Shown here piece by piece: positions 21,177-24,707 of a DNA stretch of 24,707 nt. Source of the DNA: JAYZDP01 sp036337765 (lineage in GTDB: Bacteria > Acidobacteriota > Thermoanaerobaculia > Multivoradales > Multivoraceae); assembly GCA_036337765.1 (NCBI GenBank), contig JAYZDP010000117.1:1-24707 (forward strand). Reading direction: 5' to 3'. Numbering within the stretch: position 1 is the first letter of the stretch; each line of letters begins with the position of its first letter. Under the pieces are notes generated by a model. The model saw only the letters and a program-made list of their open reading frames with translations, searched no databases and had not been told where the DNA came from. The position numbers and the translations under genes are program-made.

Positions 21177-21980
21177 GTGACTCAGGTTGATGAAAAGGCG
21201 GTTGAAGGCGCGCGCGGGATGCTGGCAGGAAAGAAGGGCCTGATCGTCGGGGTGGCGAACCACCGATCGATTGCCTGGGGCATCGCTCGGCACTCGCATG
21301 CCGCCGGGGCCGAGCTCGCCTTCACCTTTCAGAGCGAAGCTCTCGAAAAGCGCGTGCGGCCGTTGGCCGACGGGATCGGCTCCGACATCGTACTGCCGCT
21401 CGACGTGACCTACGAGAATCAGGTCGACGCCGTCTTTGGCGAGATTCGCGAGCGCTGGGGCAAGCTCGACTTCCTCGTCCACTCGATCGCTTGGGCGCCG
21501 CGTGAGGCGCTGCGGGGGCGCACCGTCGATACCACCCGCGACGGATTTCTGCAGGCTCTCGAGATCAGCGCCTACTCTTTGATCGCACTTACCCGCGCTG
21601 CGGAGCCGTTGATGACCGACGGCGGCAGCATCCTGGCGCTGACCTACTACGGCTCGGTCAAGACAGCGCCCAACTACAATGTCATGGGGATCGCCAAGGC
21701 CGCTCTCGAGGCCGGCGTGCGCTATCTCGCGGCCGATCTCGGCGGCTCGGGTATTCGGGTGAACGCCATCTCTGCCGGCGCGATCAAGACCCTGGCCGCC
21801 TCCGGCGTGTCGGGCTTCAGGGACATGTTGGGCGGCTACGCCGAGCGGGCGCCTCTGCGTCGCAACGTCTCGACCGACGACGTCGGCAAGGCGGGCGCCT
21901 ACCTGCTGTCAGATTTGTCGAGCGGCGTTACCGGCGAGATCCACTACGTGGACGCTGGCTTCTCGATCACCGCATTCTAG
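21177..21980 (+). CDS. fabI: enoyl-ACP reductase FabI
   Basis: FabI is the NAD(P)H-dependent reductase of the last step in each fatty-acid elongation cycle. The protein is 267 residues, an atypical short-chain dehydrogenase. GLIVGVANHRSIAWGIA at 21-37 is the FabI cofactor motif, DFLVHSIAWAP is at 98-108, and LTYYGSVKTAPNYNVMGIAKAALE (155-178) contains the catalytic Y167-x6-K174. GAIKTLAASGVSGF is the substrate-binding loop. The frame extends upstream, but GTG at 21177 has AGGAG at ideal spacing and gives a normal N-terminus with about 14 extra residues. It lies 41 bases after pilB and could be read from it. Its TAG overlaps the mtaB stop on the other strand. FabL/FabV are excluded by the Y-x6-K spacing and length. 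Confidence 0.95.
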   Translation: MTQVDEKAVEGARGMLAGKKGLIVGVANHRSIAWGIARHSHAAGAELAFTFQSEALEKRVRPLADGIGSDIVLPLDVTYENQVDAVFGEIRERWGKLDFLVHSIAWAPREALRGRTVDTTRDGFLQALEISAYSLIALTRAAEPLMTDGGSILALTYYGSVKTAPNYNVMGIAKAALEAGVRYLAADLGGSGIRVNAISAGAIKTLAASGVSGFRDMLGGYAERAPLRRNVSTDDVGKAGAYLLSDLSSGVTGEIHYVDAGFSITAF

Positions 21981-23239
21981 GCAGGCTCGGCCAGCTCGAC
22001 GTCGACACCGTCGGCGACCGGCCCAAGGAAACGCACCGGGGTCAGGAGGCCTCGTAGATCGTTCGCCGAGTCGACGAAAACGCGAACGTAATTGCCGGTC
22101 ATACCGCGCCACCGGCCCCTGCGCTGCTCCTCCCACAGGGCCGTGCCGATTAGCCCCGCCTGGAGATCGAGGAAATGAGCCGCCCCGGCTCGGGCCGTCG
22201 ACAGCATCCGCTGCATGCGTTCCTTCTTCGTGGCGTGGGCAACCGGATCGGGTAGCGCCGCGGCTGAGGTCTCCTCGCGCGCCGAGTAGGTGAAGGCGTG
22301 AACCCGAGAGAACTCGAGCTCGGCGACGAAGCGCCGTGACTCCTCGAACTCGACGTCCGTCTCACCCGGAAAGCCCACGATCACATCGGTCGTAACTGCG
22401 ATCCCCGCCACCTCACGGCGTAGCTGGGCCACCAGCCCGGAGTACGCCTGCGGTGAGTACGGCCGCCGCATTCGGGTGAGCACGGACTCACTTCCGCTCT
22501 GCAGCGACAGGTGCACATGACGACAGACCCGTGGGTGTTGCAGAAGCTCGACCAAATCGGGAGCGAAATCCCACGGTGCGATCGAGGTCAGCCGAAATCG
22601 ACACGATCGGGTCGCGTCGAGCAGTCGCTCCAAGAGCCCGGGGAGGCGCAGCCCGTCGTCACGATAGGCGGAGATCTGCACCCCGGTGACCACGATCTCG
22701 CGATATCCCGCCCGCTCGAGATTCTGCGCCTCCGCCACCACCTCGTCGATCGGACGGCTCCGCTGCGGCCCCCGCGTCGAGGGAATGATGCAGAAGCTAC
22801 AAGCCATGCCGCAGCCGTCCTCGACCTTAAGCAGGGCCCGCGTCGGCCCGAAGCTCAGTGGCACGAACGACGCCGGAACCGTGGGTGCAGCGGACTCGAT
22901 GCCGAAGCGCTGCTCGACCAGTTCGACCAGCCGATCCTTGTCGGCGTTCGGCACGACGAGATCAACACCCGATAGCCCGCGTGCTTCGACCTGCGCGGCG
23001 CTCGCGTAGCAGCCCGTAAGGACCGTCCGCACGCCCGAGCCCTGTCGCGCCCCGCGTCTGGCTGCCTTGCGCGAGTCGCGCGCGGCCAGGTGAGTCACCG
23101 TGCAGCTGTTCACCACGTGCAGGTCGGCTACGGCCAGGCTTCCAACTACCTCGTGGCCATGCGCCAGAAAACGGCGTGCGAAGCTGTCAGTCTCCGACTG
23201 GTTTAGCTTGCAGCCCAGGTTCGACAGGAAGACACGCAT
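21977..23239 (-). CDS. mtaB: tRNA (N6-threonylcarbamoyladenosine(37)-C2)-methylthiotransferase MtaB
   Basis: MtaB is a radical-SAM enzyme that adds a methylthio group to t6A37 of tRNAs decoding ANN codons. The protein is 420 residues. The N-terminal UPF0004 domain has the three Fe-S Cys at C10 (LGCKLNQSE), C46 (NSCTVT) and C77 (LTGCYAS). The radical-SAM motif is DGCGMACSFCIIPSTRG with C143, C147 and C150. VVTGVQI, LSLQSGSESVLTRMRRPYS and TDVIVGFPGETDVEFEES follow, and a C-terminal TRAM-like region ends the protein. The NLGCKLNQSE opening separates MtaB from MiaB and RimO. It lies 16 bases after the dehydrogenase gene on the same strand. Confidence 0.94.
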   Translation of the reverse strand: MRVFLSNLGCKLNQSETDSFARRFLAHGHEVVGSLAVADLHVVNSCTVTHLAARDSRKAARRGARQGSGVRTVLTGCYASAAQVEARGLSGVDLVVPNADKDRLVELVEQRFGIESAAPTVPASFVPLSFGPTRALLKVEDGCGMACSFCIIPSTRGPQRSRPIDEVVAEAQNLERAGYREIVVTGVQISAYRDDGLRLPGLLERLLDATRSCRFRLTSIAPWDFAPDLVELLQHPRVCRHVHLSLQSGSESVLTRMRRPYSPQAYSGLVAQLRREVAGIAVTTDVIVGFPGETDVEFEESRRFVAELEFSRVHAFTYSAREETSAAALPDPVAHATKKERMQRMLSTARAGAAHFLDLQAGLIGTALWEEQRRGRWRGMTGNYVRVFVDSANDLRGLLTPVRFLGPVADGVDVELAEPA

Positions 23240-23255
23240 CGGATGCGTCCGGGTA

Positions 23256-24137
23256 TCAGGACCGATCGAGGCTCGTCAGCCTCCGCAGCAGGCTCGAGGT
23301 GTCCCATCGGCTGCCGCCCAACGCTTCGACCTCGCTGTAGAACTGGTCGACGAGCGCAGCGACCGGTATACGAGCGCCGTTCCGGCGTGCCTCTCCGAGC
23401 GCGATTCCCAGGTCCTTGCGCATCCACTGCACCGCGAAGCCGTGCTCGTACTGGTCGTCGATCATGGTGTGGTAGCGGTTCTCCATCTGCCACGACTGCG
23501 CCGCACCCTTCGAAATCACGTCGACAACGGCTGCAGGGTCGAGGCCGGCCTTCTCGGCGAAATGGATGCCCTCGGCCAGGCCCTGCACCAGTCCGGCGAT
23601 ACAGATCTGGTTCACCATCTTCGTCAATTGCCCGGAGCCGGCAGGTCCGAGCAGGGCCACCCGACGCGCGTAGGTGTCGATTACCGGCTGTACCGCGTCG
23701 AACGTCGACTGCTCCCCGCCGACCATGACCGTAAGGATGCCCTGCTCCGCTCCCACCTGTCCGCCCGAGATCGGCGCGTCGAGAAAGCCGCAGTCTCGCT
23801 GCGCTGCGGCCGCCGCAAGCTCACGGGCCAAGTCCGCCGACGCGGTGGTGTGGTCGACGAGAGTCGCTCCCGCCGACATTCCCGCGAGCACACCGTCGTC
23901 GCCGAGCGTCACCGAGCGGACGTCGTCATCGTTGCCAACGCAGACGAACACGATGTCGGCACCGTCAGCCGCCGCTGCGGGCGTCGCCGCCGTCGTGCCA
24001 CCGTACTCGTCGGCCCATGCCTGAGCTCGAGCGGTCGTGCGGTTGAACACCGTCACCTCGTGTCCGGCGTTCAGCAGGTGGCCCGCCATGGGATACCCCA
24101 TGACGCCAAGTCCCACGAAGGCGGTCTTGTGGCTCAT
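23256..24137 (-). CDS. beta-hydroxyacid dehydrogenase (3-hydroxyisobutyrate dehydrogenase family)
   Basis: This 293-residue NAD(P)-dependent enzyme has the nucleotide-binding motif FVGLGVMGYPMAGHLLNAGHEVTVFNR at 7-33. The substrate motif is DAPISGGQVGAEQG (120-133) and the catalytic lysine is K173 in GQLTKMVNQI. Length and motifs fit the family of 3-hydroxyisobutyrate, tartronate semialdehyde and glyoxylate/succinic semialdehyde reductases; the exact substrate cannot be told. The basic residue after the NAD strand (FNRT) is compatible with NADPH use. AGAGGA lies about six bases before the ATG at 24135-24137. The gene sits between a TPR/SH3-type membrane protein gene (76-base gap) and mtaB (16-base gap). 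The 76-base gap shows no clear signal beyond the ribosome site. Confidence 0.88.
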   Translation of the reverse strand: MSHKTAFVGLGVMGYPMAGHLLNAGHEVTVFNRTTARAQAWADEYGGTTAATPAAAADGADIVFVCVGNDDDVRSVTLGDDGVLAGMSAGATLVDHTTASADLARELAAAAAQRDCGFLDAPISGGQVGAEQGILTVMVGGEQSTFDAVQPVIDTYARRVALLGPAGSGQLTKMVNQICIAGLVQGLAEGIHFAEKAGLDPAAVVDVISKGAAQSWQMENRYHTMIDDQYEHGFAVQWMRKDLGIALGEARRNGARIPVAALVDQFYSEVEALGGSRWDTSSLLRRLTSLDRS

Positions 24138-24213
24138 GAACTTCCTCTTGGACTTCGCGATCCTCGCGACGGCCGCGCGCTTTCCCGCCGACCGTTTGGA
24201 GGTGCGGAAACTA

Positions 24214-24707
24214 TCAGAACAGCTCGACCACCTCGATGCTGTCCGCCTCGACCCAGCCGCCCTCGCCTTCGGGCAGCGACACCCGAGCCCACCCGTCGAC
24301 CAGTTCCTCCAGGCGCACCTCAGAGCCAGCGTGCAGCTTGAAGCGCGCGACGGAGTTGGCGCTATAGCTAGAGCGCGCTTCGAGCTCGAGAGGCACTACC
24401 ACGCCCACTCGTTGGGGGGCGAGGGCGCGAGCGCCGATCGAGCCACCCACGGCGATCACCGCAGCTAGCACCGCCAGGCACGACCAAAGCAAAACCTCCG
24501 ATCTACGTCGGAATAGTCGCCAAGCCGCCAAGCTCCAAAACACCAGGTTGAGCGCGACGAGGGCAGCCGCCAGCTCATCCGGAGCGAACGCGTAGTGCCA
24601 GAAGAACGCCGTTCGCACTATCGCCGACGGCTCGGGAGGCGAGATCGCGTCTTTCGCGCTGCGACGCGCATAGGCCAAATTGGCCACCACGTCCTGATTG
24701 CGCGGAG
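24214..24707 (-). CDS. BatE-like membrane protein with SH3 domain, C-terminal part (cut by window edge)
   Basis: The frame is open to the window end, so about 164 C-terminal residues are seen. They start with RNQDVVANLAYARR, which looks like the end of a tetratricopeptide repeat. Two membrane helices follow (DELAAALVALNLVFWSLAAW and LLWSCLAVLAAVIAVGG), separated by a basic loop RLFRRR. The end is a bacterial SH3-type domain, about 60 residues (VGVVVPLELEARSS to GGWVEADSIEVVELF). TPR, two helices and SH3 in this order resemble BatE-type proteins encoded with MoxR/VWA genes; those would lie beyond base 24707. An internal GTG at 24688-24690 could serve as a start, but the sequence before it continues the TPR-like pattern, so I treat the gene as partial. 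Confidence 0.7.
   Translation of the reverse strand, partial: PRNQDVVANLAYARRSAKDAISPPEPSAIVRTAFFWHYAFAPDELAAALVALNLVFWSLAAWRLFRRRSEVLLWSCLAVLAAVIAVGGSIGARALAPQRVGVVVPLELEARSSYSANSVARFKLHAGSEVRLEELVDGWARVSLPEGEGGWVEADSIEVVELF

Noticed and set aside
1..24707. Mobile element, prophage, CRISPR or defence island
   Set aside because: No transposase, integrase, terminal repeats with target duplication, regularly spaced repeats, toxin-antitoxin or nuclease genes were seen; gene density and codon style look uniform.

Overview
The window is a GC-rich, tightly packed stretch of chromosome from a diderm (outer-membrane-bearing) bacterium. A Lol-type lipoprotein-release ABC system, a signal-peptide beta-barrel protein ending in Phe and a type IV pilus/type II secretion ATPase show the Gram-negative envelope. 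ClpC, FabI, a hisS-aspS pair and an SH3 protein resembling BatE would suit Acidobacteriota or a related phylum, but this placement is an impression from gene content, not a result. There are 22 protein genes (two cut by the window ends). I see no tRNA, rRNA, CRISPR array, transposase, phage gene or other sign of a mobile island. No gene-free stretch exceeds 300 bases.

Layout. 1-2329 (minus): lolC/E-type permease, lolD and the 5' part of clpC. 2330-2438 is a divergent control region with two near-identical 17-bp palindromes and a -10 box. 2439-4242 (plus): purine nucleoside phosphorylase, hypoxanthine phosphoribosyltransferase and a RidA-family protein, a purine-salvage unit. 4239-7361 (minus): ribD, an unrecognised 321-residue gene and a threonine aldolase, nearly gapless. 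7362-7529 is a divergent promoter region. 7530-9511 (plus): an outer-membrane barrel protein overlapping ftsY. 9596-15537 (minus): hisS, aspS, aroB, then an HD-GYP signalling protein with what looks like its own promoter. 15678-16822 (plus): a family 2 glycosyltransferase overlapping a YbgC-like thioesterase. 16823-16950 holds a hairpin and an inverted repeat that includes the end of proB. 16951-19232 (minus): a sorbosone-dehydrogenase-like secreted protein, then proB. 19372-21980 (plus): pilB-like ATPase and fabI. 21977-24707 (minus): the 3' part of a TPR/SH3-type membrane protein, a beta-hydroxyacid dehydrogenase and mtaB.

Function. Most genes are housekeeping: tRNA charging (HisRS, AspRS), tRNA modification (MtaB), shikimate, riboflavin, proline and fatty-acid synthesis, purine salvage, SRP receptor and protein quality control. 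Coupling is tight: 4-base start/stop overlaps join lolC-lolD, pnp-hpt, ribD-orf321, barrel-ftsY, hisS-aspS and the glycosyltransferase-thioesterase pair. Two convergent pairs (ridA/ltaE and fabI/mtaB) share overlapping stop codons.

I did not find a clear new multi-gene defence or metabolic system. The points most worth a second look are the twin palindromes before the phosphorylase, the unrecognised ribD-linked gene, the inverted duplication around the proB stop codon, the barrel-ftsY overlap, and an AspRS residue suggesting relaxed tRNA specificity.
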